Source of the DNA: Phytophthora quininea
Lineage: Eukaryota; Oomycota; Peronosporomycetes; Peronosporales; Peronosporaceae
Assembly (NCBI GenBank): GCA_011947345.1
Contig: JAAVTG010000740.1
Coordinates: forward strand, 62,001-126,000
Direction of reading: 5' to 3'
Length of the DNA stretch: 64,000 bases
Under the pieces are notes generated by a model. The model searched no databases. It was not told the origin of the DNA and saw nothing but the letters and a program-made list of their open reading frames with translations. The translations under genes were made by a program, and so were the position numbers. Position 1 is the first letter of the stretch, and every line of letters begins with the position of its first letter. Of the stretch, positions 11,191 to 21,800 are shown one piece after another.

Positions 11191-13776
11191 ATGCGGAGGG
11201 GCGAAGTGGCCGTGGCCAAGGCGTTCTCGCCCAGCAACCAATTCGAGCGGATGGCCGAGCAACTGCCGGCGTCTAGAGGCCACGTGCGGCCTCCCAGTCC
11301 CCCGCCCGACGAGCCGACGAGTCCTGCTGCCTATCAACCGTACGGACCGCCGGTGGCTCCTCGTCGCAGCTACAGCAAGCACAGGAAAGCCAAGCTACCG
11401 CCGGCGATGAGTCCCTGTGTCAAGTTCGCAGCAGGAACTGGCTGCGTCTACGGCGACAAGTGTCGATTCTCGCACGAGTTCCAGGGCTTCTTTCCGCCCT
11501 ACTACGAATATGGGTGCGTCTCATATCTTTTTGGTTTCAAATGTTAATGGACGACTTCTTTTAACTGTTCTGCTGCCAGACCTACGACATTTGACGACGC
11601 AGCTCCCTGGTCGGAGTTTCGACACTCTCGCCAAAGCTCCCAGAGACCCCAACTGCCGCTGATGACGCCTAACTCCCCCGTAAGTGTTTTTTTTTTTTCT
11701 CGCTTCTGCTACGGCAGGTAGGCTTCTGTCGCCCACCTGCTTGTTGTGCTATAGCTCAAAGTACTTGCTAACGTTACGAATGTGCAGAATGCCTAAGACT
11801 GCGCCTGCCAACTTTCCAAATCCGCCGCAGCGTGAGCGGGCTGCATCGTTTTCGACTCACTGGAAGAAACCACAGACTAACCAGCATTCACATGCGCCGC
11901 CAAGCCCCAAGCGGTTGTTCAAAGAGGTGGTTATGGGGCGAAGGAAGACGAAGAAAGCCCCGAAGTAGCGCCATACGCAGCCCCTCACCACCGAAGCCGG
12001 AAGCAGATGAGTCGGACATTGAAAACCAGAACAATAACTGGGACTCGAGTGTAGAGGAGTACAGCAAGCCTCAGTTTGGCAGTCAACGACAGCAGCAACG
12101 TCGGAAAAAGCCGCACGGACGCCCTTGTGCGCCAAGCTGCGACGGAATGCCTTGGTGTGGCAATGCAGATCCGCCGGAGGTTCTGCGCAACCCAAACATA
12201 TTCAGCGACATCGGTAACACGCGGGCAGAGTACGTTCAGCAATTGACTCAGCAGCAGCGACAACAACAGCAATTCTACACACGCCCAGTGAACGCTGCGC
12301 AGCTGCTGCATTCAGTCTTCCCGCCGTACCCGCAGTACATGCCGGCTGAGCAATTTTACAGGTATTAGTTCTTGGATTGTTGGTTTGTGTATTGCTTCTA
12401 ACAATGTGCAATCATTTGTGATAGCAGCAGTCTCAGTAGGCAGACAGAACTGTTTGTTGAAAGTGTTGACTGCCAGTTGGCCGCGATGGAGCTGCATCAG
12501 CAACAAGCCATCGATTCCTTGCAGGAGTTGGTACGCTCATTATGGCCCGACGCTTTCATCGATGTCTACGGATCGAACTATACCCGATTGGCCCTTCCGG
12601 AGAGTGATATTGACTGTGTCCTGGTGTCGAGGTCGTTGACTAGCGAGCCACCGCTGATGATCCTGGAAGCACTAGCCGCCGAGGCCGAGCGTCAGCCATG
12701 GACGAAGCGTCTGGATCTACTTGGCAAGGCGAAAATCCCTGTTTTGAAGATGAGCTATTCGTTTGATCCGACCCAGCGCGATGTACTGCTGGATCTCACA
12801 TGTACTCATTCTGTTGGACACTCTGGACTGGGCGCTCGCGACCTTATTTATTCGTTCCAAGCGGAGATGCCCGCATTACGTCCATTGGTGCTGATTTTGA
12901 AGACCCATCTCGTCAGCAATGGTAACACTGCCCCGGATAGATCTCTTTGGTGCTGCGTATTGTTTTTGTTACGGTTTACTTACGACGGAGATTGTTTTTT
13001 GTTTACTGCAGACTTGAACTGCGCCTTCAGTGGTGGCATCTCCTCCTACGTACTAGTGGTGATGGTGATCCGCTTCTTGCAGGTAAGATAGCGGGAAATC
13101 CTAAGCTCTTGCTACTGTACTGATGAACCTGTCTCAACAGGCTTGCGGTGATTGCCACTACAAGTCTTTTGCCAGCACGATTGTCCGGAAAATCCGGCAC
13201 GGCGGCAGGAGAAGAAGCAACTCGGAAAACACACCGATGCCTGAATTTCCGGACGAGTTTGCCTTCTCTTCATATCTGGGCGACGACGCGTTGAAACCCA
13301 AGTGGTGCTACACATTCTCCCGAAATGGCCGTGTTACGTGGCGCACTGGCATTGGCAGTCTTCTCATGCTGTTTCTGGAGACATACATCACGTTCGACTA
13401 CCACCGGTTTGGCATCTCCATCGACAAGGAAGGGTATGTGGCTTGATTAATTATGTCATGAAGTATCGTATCTAACATTTGTGTCTGACATTTTGAAGCA
13501 AGTTCTTCCTGCTCCGCCGGATAAAGTGGACCCCGTGCCAGGGTCTGTCGTCATCCCGTACGTCGCCGACCCCATCAAACCTGGGCGAAGCATCTGCAAC
13601 TGCTTTCGCATGCATGAGGTACATTTACTTGTTTGGATATTAGTATATGATTGGGATGCAAGTCTTACTAAATGTGTGATTTTGATTCGAAGGTGATCCA
13701 ATCATGGCTCACGCTGTACCAGAACCTCGCGGCTGGAGGCCCAGTAGCAGCCTGTGTGACAGGCAGTTCGACATGA
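11191..13776 (+). CDS. CCCH zinc finger plus Trf4-type non-canonical poly(A) polymerase
   Basis: The start MRRGEVAVAK is at 11191. Exon 1 (11191-11513) encodes a perfect C-x8-C-x5-C-x3-H zinc finger (CVKFAAGTGCVYGDKCRFSH), an RNA-binding fold. A Pro- and Gln-rich linker follows, then a Pol-beta nucleotidyltransferase core at 12477-13082 with GS before the catalytic DxD (SDIDCVLV) and the central PAP-associated part (PYVADPIKPG). Well-supported exons are 12428-12921, 13012-13082, 13141-13437, 13499-13618 and 13693-13776, all in phase. Between 11580 and 12361 the exon phases do not agree: exon 2 (11580-11679), the exon from about 11788 and the Gln-rich exon ending at 12361 need an extra intron choice or an indel. 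Likely role: adding A or U tails to RNA in turnover or in translational control during development; the substrate cannot be read from sequence. Confidence 0.8.
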
Positions 13777-14101
13777 GAACGTTGGAGTGTCCAACTCTAT
13801 TAGTTCGATGACGAGCTCGCAAACAACCTGCGAGCAGATTTTTGCGATCGCTGTCGTGATGCGCTGCGGGTTCAACCACCAGGAATGCAAAGCTGAACAA
13901 GACAACACATTGTCGCTGGCTCAACCAGACGATTGCTGGCTTCAATGACCACTTGTGGTTGTGCTCACAGCCCCTTAACTGTTTATCTACAGAAAAGTAA
14001 TGCACCGTAGTAGCATTTTGGCAGGACAAAGCTCTCAAGATCAAGACGTTGACATTGAGCGTTTGCTATGCACCAAAACGAGTCCAGGTGTGCTTAAAAC
14101 T
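13777..14101. other. Intergenic, convergent gene ends
   Basis: It lies between the stop of the nucleotidyltransferase gene (plus) and the stop of tryptophanyl-tRNA synthetase (minus). No ORF with family signal or RNA gene was found. Confidence 0.45.
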
Positions 14102-15749
14102 CTAGGGGCGCACGCGCATGAACTCGTTCACGAGGTCATCCGAGATGTCGGCGCGACGCTTCTGGAACTCGACAGTGTACTCGGACATGACATCGATGAG
14201 CTTCTGCTTCACCTCACCCGACATCATGCGGCCGCTGCCGTACTCGCGGCCGATGCGAGCAAGCTCTTCGTCGTCCTCCAGCATGAAGGACAAGTACTGG
14301 TACGGAATATCAGCCTCCAGATTCGCGCCGTACTTCTCATGGTCCGCCTTGGTCTCACCTCCTCCGCTGTATTATCAAAGCAGTCAGCACAGAGAAAATA
14401 ATAACCCTATCATAAACAATAGAGCGTACCTGAAGGCGTACTTCTTAATCTTGTTGGCGATCTCGTCCGGCGAGTCCGAGATGTAGATCGTCGTGCTAGC
14501 CTTGCTGGCGCTCATCTTGGTGGTGCTGCCCTGCAGAGCTGGGAAGAACTTCGAGTGCATCGAGGCAGGCTTAAGGTAGCCAATGCGCGGCGCCACATCG
14601 CGGGTCATACGGAAGTATGGGTCCTGGTCAATGGCGTGTGGGATAAGGCAGCGCAGTCCTTTACGTCCGGCCAGTGGAATTGGGAACGTCTCTGAGAACG
14701 ACGGCACGGCCTGAACAGCCGGGAACGCCGACTTGCCAATGTTGTCTGACCCAGTAAAGCCAAAAATGCCGCGCACCTGGTTGTACGTGACGCACTTCTG
14801 CACCTTGAGGATCTGCGGATACATCTCCTTGATGTAGTCCGTGTCGGCGAAGATGAAGGTCTTCTTGACGTCGAAGCCACAGGCGATGATGTCCTTGGCA
14901 TTCTCCCACGCCATGACACGGCTCTCCTCGAGGGTCTGGTCTTTGAACAGGAACTTCTCGTCGTTCGTCAGTTGGATCACGAGCGGCACGTCAAACACCT
15001 TCTGCAGCCAGGCCGTGAAGGTGAACGGGATCAAGTGGCCCATATGCATGCTACCCGACGACGGTCCACGTCCAGTGTACAAGAAGAACTTCTCGCCCTT
15101 CTCGTACGCGTCCAGGATCACATCCAGGTCGCGGTGCGAGAAGAAGTAGCCACGACGCAAGTAGCGGTGGGCTTTGTGACCCGTGAGCTTCTCCATGCGC
15201 TCCACCATCTCCGGGGGATCTTGGTGCTGCCGAACTGCTCCACCAGCTTGTCATAGTCCACGCCGTCCTCAGCTTCCACGTCCCACGGGGTCACGACCTG
15301 TGCGCCGGCCGCAGCACCGGAACTCAGCACTTGGTGCTGGAACTCGGCTTGTCGTAGCAGCAGGTCGGTGGCAGAAGGCAGTGCAGCGCTCTCAGCAGGC
15401 TTGGCACTCTCCGAGGGCTTGGCCTTCTTTGCTTCTGCTTGCCGGCGTTCTTGGCGGCCCCGCCGGCCTTCTTCTTGGCTGCAGCCTCTGCTAGCTTCTT
15501 CTCCTTCTTTAGCTGGTTCTTGGATTTCTTGGGGGCGTCTCCGTCAGCTACAGGAGCGCTCTCCTTAGACGTCTTGGGCTTAGCGCCATAGTCGCTGCCC
15601 GTCTGCTGCTTGTACTGCGCCTTGAGCGCCAGAAGTTCGGCGACTTGGGCCTTGATCGCGTCCGCGTTGGCTGCGTCCTTGGTGGCCTTGAGCTCGCGGA
15701 TGGCGTTGCCCGTAGCCACGATCTTGTCCACGAGCTGCTGCGTCTCCAT
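14102..15749 (-). CDS. Cytosolic tryptophanyl-tRNA synthetase
   Basis: A class I aminoacyl-tRNA synthetase charging tRNA-Trp. The start METQQLV is at 15749. An N-terminal WHEP-like helical hairpin and a Lys/Ala-rich linker precede the Rossmann core. The class signatures are present: HMGH (the HIGH motif) in [13 protein letters not shown], and KMSAS (the eukaryotic form of KMSKS). One intron, 14367-14429, has phase 2. Corrected length is 528 aa, a little above the human 471 because of the N-terminal extension. Two frame breaks each look like one missing base: near 15432 (GG read as G) and in the run of five G at 15213-15217 (plus-strand letters). On both sides the protein reads on in the neighbouring frame, so the gene is probably intact. 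It is tandem with ALAD, 163 bp downstream of it on the same strand. Confidence 0.9.
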
Positions 15750-15911
15750 CGTGCTGCTTGAGATGCGACTGAGGGAATGGCCATAGAAGTTGCGTGGATT
15801 TGACAGGCTAATATTCTGTGTCCAGTTTGAAGTGCCATAGAGCAACATAAGAGAACGTAAACAAGACAAATGACGTCGGACAGAGACATTGATATGACCT
15901 GCTTGCCTGTC

Positions 15912-16895
15912 TTACCACTTGGCACATCGATCTAGGATGTAGGGCGTGAAGTACGTGATGAGCACGCTGGCTCCAGCTCGCAGCAGTCCAAGATGCGCCT
16001 CTCGCACGACGCTCTCGAGCGAATCGGTCGAGTCGCCGTAGTCCTTGACCATCTTGTACTCGCCCGAGACCAAGTAGCACACGACGGGCAGCGTCTTCTT
16101 GGCAGCGAAGCTGGCCACAATATCCGCGTAGAACAGCGACGGCTTGACGATGACGCTGTCGGCGCCTTGCAGCTGGTCGCGCTGGAACGCCAGCTCGGCG
16201 TGGCTCTGACTGCCCACGGGGTGCTGGTAGCGCTTGCGATCTCCTTTGAACGTCGACTCGACGGCATCACGGAACGGCGCGTACATGACCGAGGCCTTCT
16301 TGGACGTGTAGGCCATAATAGACACGTGCTCGTATCCATTCTCGTTAAAAATCTTGCGGATGGAGCCGATGCGGCCGTCCATCATGTCGGAGGGGCACAC
16401 CATGTGCGCTCCAGCCTTGGCGTAGGCCAACGAGATGGCCGCCAGTCTCTCCACGGTCTTCGTATTGTCCAGAGCAGGCTCGCCGTCCACGTCGCGCAGG
16501 ATACCGCAGTGGCCGTGGTCCGTGTACTCACACATGCACACGTCGCAGGCCACGAGCAGCGTCGGCAGTTTCTGACGAAGCGTCTTGACGCACTTGATGA
16601 CGGGCGTGGCGTCGTCGTCGGCCATGGAACCGCGGCCGTCCTTGGTCTCCACGACGCCAAAGAGCATGACGGAGGTCAGGCCCTTGTCCATGAGCGTCTG
16701 CAGGTGAGCAATGAGCGAGCCGAAGCCTCCGTCCGAGCCTTGACCCCACTGCATCTCCGGCTCCAGGCCGCGGATCGGCTTGTCCTCATTGCGAAGCGTC
16801 ACGAACAGAGGATATATGAGCTGCGACGGGTGGATGTGCGGCTCGCTCCAAGCGCGCTGCGCTGGGTGGTGCAGACTGGAGTGCAGCGAGTCCAT
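15912..16895 (-). CDS. Delta-aminolevulinic acid dehydratase (porphobilinogen synthase)
   Basis: It condenses two 5-aminolevulinate molecules to porphobilinogen, the second step of tetrapyrrole and heme synthesis. The single-exon ORF from MDSLHSSLHH gives 327 aa, matching the 330-aa human enzyme. The two active-site lysines lie in MAYTSKKASVMY and SVIVKPSLFYADI. The metal site is the cysteine-rich, zinc-type motif CDVCMCEYTDHGHCG, as in animals and yeast, not the Asp-rich magnesium-type site of plastids and many algae. In-frame ATGs further upstream add a basic stretch that overlaps the promoter of the divergent ACBP gene, so I take the internal Met. No frame break is present. Confidence 0.93.
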   Translation of the reverse strand: MDSLHSSLHHPAQRAWSEPHIHPSQLIYPLFVTLRNEDKPIRGLEPEMQWGQGSDGGFGSLIAHLQTLMDKGLTSVMLFGVVETKDGRGSMADDDATPVIKCVKTLRQKLPTLLVACDVCMCEYTDHGHCGILRDVDGEPALDNTKTVERLAAISLAYAKAGAHMVCPSDMMDGRIGSIRKIFNENGYEHVSIMAYTSKKASVMYAPFRDAVESTFKGDRKRYQHPVGSQSHAELAFQRDQLQGADSVIVKPSLFYADIVASFAAKKTLPVVCYLVSGEYKMVKDYGDSTDSLESVVREAHLGLLRAGASVLITYFTPYILDRCAKW

Positions 16896-17022
16896 TGATA
16901 CAGCGAGATGGCGGTCGTGACGAAGAGACTTGGTGAATGACGCACGAGCGGCTCTGAGTAGTCGACATAGAAAACAATTTTTAAACGATTTAAAATCGTT
17001 GAAAAGAGCGAAGCTGACGCGA

Positions 17023-18695
17023 ATGAGCTTCCAGCGCGCCGTGGAGGCGCTCAAAAGGGCGAACGTGGCCGTCAGCGACGCGCAGAAGCTGCGGCTGTAT
17101 GGCCTCTACAAGCAGGCGACCCTGGGGGACTGCAAAGCCGCAGCTCCGAGCGCGTTCCGACCTGTAGAGAAGGCCAAATGGTAAAGTAAATACATATTCG
17201 TATTGATATTAGCAATTTGATTTAATAAAAGAGTTATGCTACTGCAGGACGAGCTGGCAGAAGCTACAAGGAGTGCAGGCAAGTGAGGCCAAGCGGCAAT
17301 ACTTAGAACTGGTGCAGCAATTGGTGCCAAGCTTCAAGGACGGAGAGATGACGAGCAAACTGCCAGAACAGCCCACTCCAAAGTCGGAGAGGCTGCAGAC
17401 AAACACTTCTAACCAGAAGACGTACAGCCAAGTATTGGCTCAGTGTCTGGCCGTGGGGGCTGTTCTTGGAGCACTGCTATTTGTCGTAGTAAAGGTGGCG
17501 TTGCCTTTGAGCAGACACTTCACCCTCGCAGAGTTTGAAGATGGGGACAAGTGGAGCGAGACGATAGAGCGTTTCTCTTCATTGCTGTGGTTCGCGGTGG
17601 GATACTCGATCGTCGTTCTGTTGAGGTCGACGATATTGCCGTGGAAGTGCTCTCTGTCACATCACGTAGCCGTCCTAGACGTACCAGAAGAAGACGCCGT
17701 CGAGCACCCGTCGAATCAGAGATCGACGTGTTTCTTCGCAAACATAACATTCAAGTAGTAGAGCAGTTGAAGGGTGGGAAGACGACTCCACGTTTGGAGC
17801 TGAAGCTGCCGAGCGATCCGGATGCATTCCAATTTGGCCACTGCAAGGCCAATATCCTATACACTGTGGAGCAGGTAAAGTCTAGGAAGCTTGAGGCGCA
17901 TGGTTGTCGAGAAACTTACCTGCGTCGTTGATTGTGCAGACCACTGATGTGTACTACCGCAAGTTCAAGGAGCCCTTACCAGACCCAGCGAGTCGTTTGC
18001 TAGACTCTATCACTGTGCTGGAAGAACGGAAACTGGACCAGTATTGTGCTGTTTTCAAACGCCGACTGCTGCGATTTAGGTACCCTTATCTGCCAAGAGC
18101 GTGTTTGAAAACGATGTCATGTTGACCTACTTGTTGTGTACTGTAGAAATGAAGCGCCAGCTCTCATCAAGCGTTTTGCTAGCTCTGATTTTATCGAGTA
18201 CGTTGAGGACTCGCTGCTGGACAAACAAAATCAGGTAGAGTACCAGCCCCTTGCGTTTTGAATGCTTCCTCGTACTAAAACCTCTTTCATGTCTAGATGT
18301 TCTACGTGTATGTGAAAAACGAGTCATTCCAGTCGCTAGGCATCCTTGAGGATTACTCCGTCTACCATGAGCACGCCGAAAAGACCCACTGGTACGTAGG
18401 TACCGTATTCTCTGTCACATTCACGTTTAAATTGCTCAAGCCTCAATACTTTTCAGGACGGAACTCAACCAGTTTTGCCGCGTGCACATTACAAGCTCGT
18501 CCTTGTCATTTTTCCGCTCAAGGGTGAGATGTGTGCTCATGAAATATGCTTGTGTGATATAATAGTCCCCTCATTTGTGGTATCTTACAGATCGAGGCGT
18601 TTATCTCAAATTACTACTGCAAGAATGCCCCTGATGCGAGAGCCTACCACCTCCAGCGTATTTCGGAGGAATTTGGTGAGCCTGATGAAGACTAA
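17023..18695 (+). CDS. Acyl-CoA-binding domain - membrane segment - PRELI/MSF1 domain protein
   Basis: Exons: 17023-17180, 17248-17874, 17940-18079, 18147-18234, 18297-18391, 18457-18523 and 18591-18695; all phases agree once one base is added, giving 426 aa. Residues 1-85 form an acyl-CoA-binding domain (LYGLYKQATLGDC, then KWTSWQKLQG). A hydrophobic helix (VLAQCLAVGAVLGALLFVVV) follows, then an Arg-rich stretch (RRTRRRRRR) and a PRELI/MSF1 domain with YVEDSLLDKQNQ and LEDYSVYHEH. PRELI proteins move phosphatidic acid or phosphatidylserine between mitochondrial membranes. The frame changes between 17570 and 17620, where a T run (17571-17573) or G run lost a base. Two separate genes are the alternative, but no stop-promoter gap exists between them and no ATG opens the second part convincingly. 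The domain combination is not one I know. Confidence 0.7.
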
Positions 18696-18848
18696 CCATT
18701 GTACATAATGACCCCTTGTTACTAGCTGTCGAAAACACAAGCTTGTGGTTAGGTCCATGCATGACGGTTTTTGTGAGCTTGACGAAGGGACTCTTATTTA
18801 TGAGTTCGCTTCTTTGAGAGGCCGCGTTGGCTTCCTGGATCGGCAAGA

Positions 18849-21800
18849 ATGTCCAAGGTGCTAGAACAGCTCATTGCGCGGGGACGACGGGAGCGCAAGC
18901 CCACAGAGCAGCGTGATGTCGCGTTCAGTCTGGCTGAGATTTCGACAAATGCAGAGCTGCACGACAAGATGGTGTCCAAAGGTGTTGTGAAGGCTTTGCT
19001 GCCTCTTATTCTGCAGTCTAGCGACACCGAGGCATTGCGTCTTGCCTGCCTGTGTCTTGCAAATGTCGCTTCATGTCCAACGAGTCGTGTTCGGATTGTG
19101 GAGGACGGAGTATTGCCGCCGTTGGTAAAGTTTTTCCAGGATGAAGAGAACGAGCATGACCCAATCGCGAAGCAGTACGTCGCCATGGTTATCGGGAATT
19201 TGGCAGCAGAGCCTGAAAACCACGAAGAAATTGTGCAGCTGGGAACGATTGAGGCGTTGGTGAAGCTACTGGATCCGGAGATAGTGCATTCAGGAGTTTA
19301 CTGCGCGTTCGCTCTGGCCAATTTGTCGGTGAATAATGAATACCGCCCGCAAATTGTTGACGAGGGGCAATTCCGCGTCTCATTGCTCTTGCGTGCTGCA
19401 AAGAGTTAAGTGCCCAGCGGCAGTCGTTGGCATGTCTTCGAGGAATTTGTATCTCTCCTGCGAATCGGATTATTGTAGTAAAAGAAGGCATGCTGGATCC
19501 CCTAGTGCTCATGGCTCGGTCTGATGAACCCGACATCCAGCGTGAGGTAGCTGCAACGTTTTGTGCTCTGTCAGCGACCCCAGAAAACAAAGTCGAGATC
19601 TCGGATCGTGCGCTGCTCACAATTATTTCAATGTCGCTGTCTGGCGATCCTGCTGTTGAAGAATATGCTTGCAGTACGCTTGCCAATCTGGTCGAATTGC
19701 ATGAACTTCATGACAAGCTGTTGCGTGAGAACGGATTAGCGTCGATCATGGCTCTGGCTGTGACAAAGACCTCAACACGCGCTCTGAGGCATGTCGGTGC
19801 CTTGCTAATCTCACAGCGAACGAAGAAGTACAACCCGCGTTGATGAAGGAGGGTGTCTTGCAGCCATTAGCAGCCGCATTAGTGCTCAATCACCATGTCT
19901 GTCAGCGATATGCAGCTCTCGCACTCGCTAACCTTAGCACGACTGCGAGCTATCAAGTTCAAATTGTTGGTTTGGGCACTATCAAACAACTTATCGCACT
20001 GGCTCAAGCCTTTGATCGTGAACTTGAAGCAAGACGGTACGCAGTGCTTGCCATCGCCAACCTTGCAGCGATGAAGGCCAATCACCCAGCACTTGTAGAA
20101 GCTGGATGTTTGTTGTCGCTTTTCTCTTTAGCAAGCACGGCCGACGCACTGAGCCAGTACTATGTAGCGTTTGCCTTGGCGAATTTCGCGTCGAATGAGC
20201 TGAATCACACGAGAATGGTCGAAGAAGGCGGACTGCAGCCTATCATTACTTTGGCGTCGTCGGAAGACACTGATGTACACCATCAAGCAATCGCGGCTCT
20301 ACGCGGACTAAGCGTAAGCGAGGCAAACCGGATCAAAATACTGCAGGAAGGTGGATTGGAGCCGTTGTCACTGTTACTGCAGTCTGACGATCTCGAGATT
20401 TTGAGAGAAGCTTGCGCAACACTGTGCAACTTGTCTGTGAGCGAGGAGACCAAGTACGAGATTGCCAAGAGTGGCGCTGTTGCACCGCTGATTGCTCACG
20501 CACAATCGGAAGACATGGACTTGGCCCGACAGAGCTGTGCGACGTTGGCAAATTTGGCTGAGGTGGAGGAAAACCAGGAGAAAATCTGCGCTGATGGCGG
20601 GGTGCCACCAATCATTGCTATGATGCGGTCTCAGTTCGTTGAGGTGCAACGTGAAGCTGGTCGGGCGTTGGGCAATTTGTCAGCCTTTCGTCTAAATCAT
20701 GACGATATCATTGAGCACGGCGGACACCAGCTACTGATCTCGTACCTCTTGTCTCCTGACATGGCTTCACAACGCGTCGGCGCACTAGGCATTTGCAATC
20801 TCGCGACGAATCCCTCTATGCGTGAATTGCTGATGGAAAGTGGCGCCATGGAGCCGCTTATGTCTCTGGCTCGATCGGAAGATGTTGAGCTCGAGATCCA
20901 ACGGTTTGCTATTCTGGCAATTGCCAATCTAGCTACCTGTGTTGAAAACCACCGTGCTATCGTTGAGGAAGGATCATTACCGTTGCTTATTTCGCTGTCA
21001 AGTGCACCAGATGAGGAAGTACGTCAATACGCTGCCTTCGCACTTGTCAAGGTCGCACTGAACGCAGATCTGCGGAAGCAAATTACCGAGGAAGGCGGAC
21101 TGGAGCCTGTGCTGTTCCTAGCGCGAACGCAGAGCTCCGACTTGCAAGCTGACGTGTTACCTGCTATCTGCACACTATCGTTTGCAGATGCCAACAAGTC
21201 GGATATCTGCAAATGTGGAGGTTTGCCGCCAATACTGTCAGCGCTGACGAGTACTGATGTAGGTGTTCAGCGACAAGCTCTCTGTGCTGTTGCCAATTTG
21301 GCGGAGGATGTGGAAAACCAAAGTCATTTAGTTTCGAATGGCGCTATTCCCCCATCGTCACAGCCTTACAGCAAGGAGGGATCATTGCGCAGCGTGAGGC
21401 GGCTCGTGCTCTGGGCAATCTCTCTGCTAACTGCGATTTTGCAGGTGTAATTTTGCGTCAAGGGGCTGTGCCACCTCTGATTCAGCTGCTTGGCAGCGAA
21501 GTAGTCGACTGTCAACGGATGGCCTCCATGGCATTGTGCAACTTGGGCACGAATGTCAACAATCAGCCCAAGTTGTTGGCTCAAGGAGTACTTCAGCCGA
21601 TTCTATCTCGCATCGAGGAGGCGTTAGACCCGCGGTCACTTGCAGACAACGATGTTATTCGCTATTGTCTATTAGTGATGGCAAACTTAGCAGTCTCCCC
21701 GTCGACTCATGAGGAGCTACTTGATAAAGCTCTTCACTTCCTTGCAGGCTACGCAAAGCATCGGGACGTCAAGTGCCGCCAATTTGCGATCTTCGCGCTC

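Noticed and set aside
15993..16898. Plus-strand ORF of 301 codons opposite ALAD
   Set aside because: It is the antisense of a highly conserved enzyme; His/Val/Gly-rich translation is typical of such shadows.
17551..18695. PRELI domain as an independent gene
   Set aside because: No gap, promoter or convincing start exists before it; the preceding frame flows into it after one missing base.
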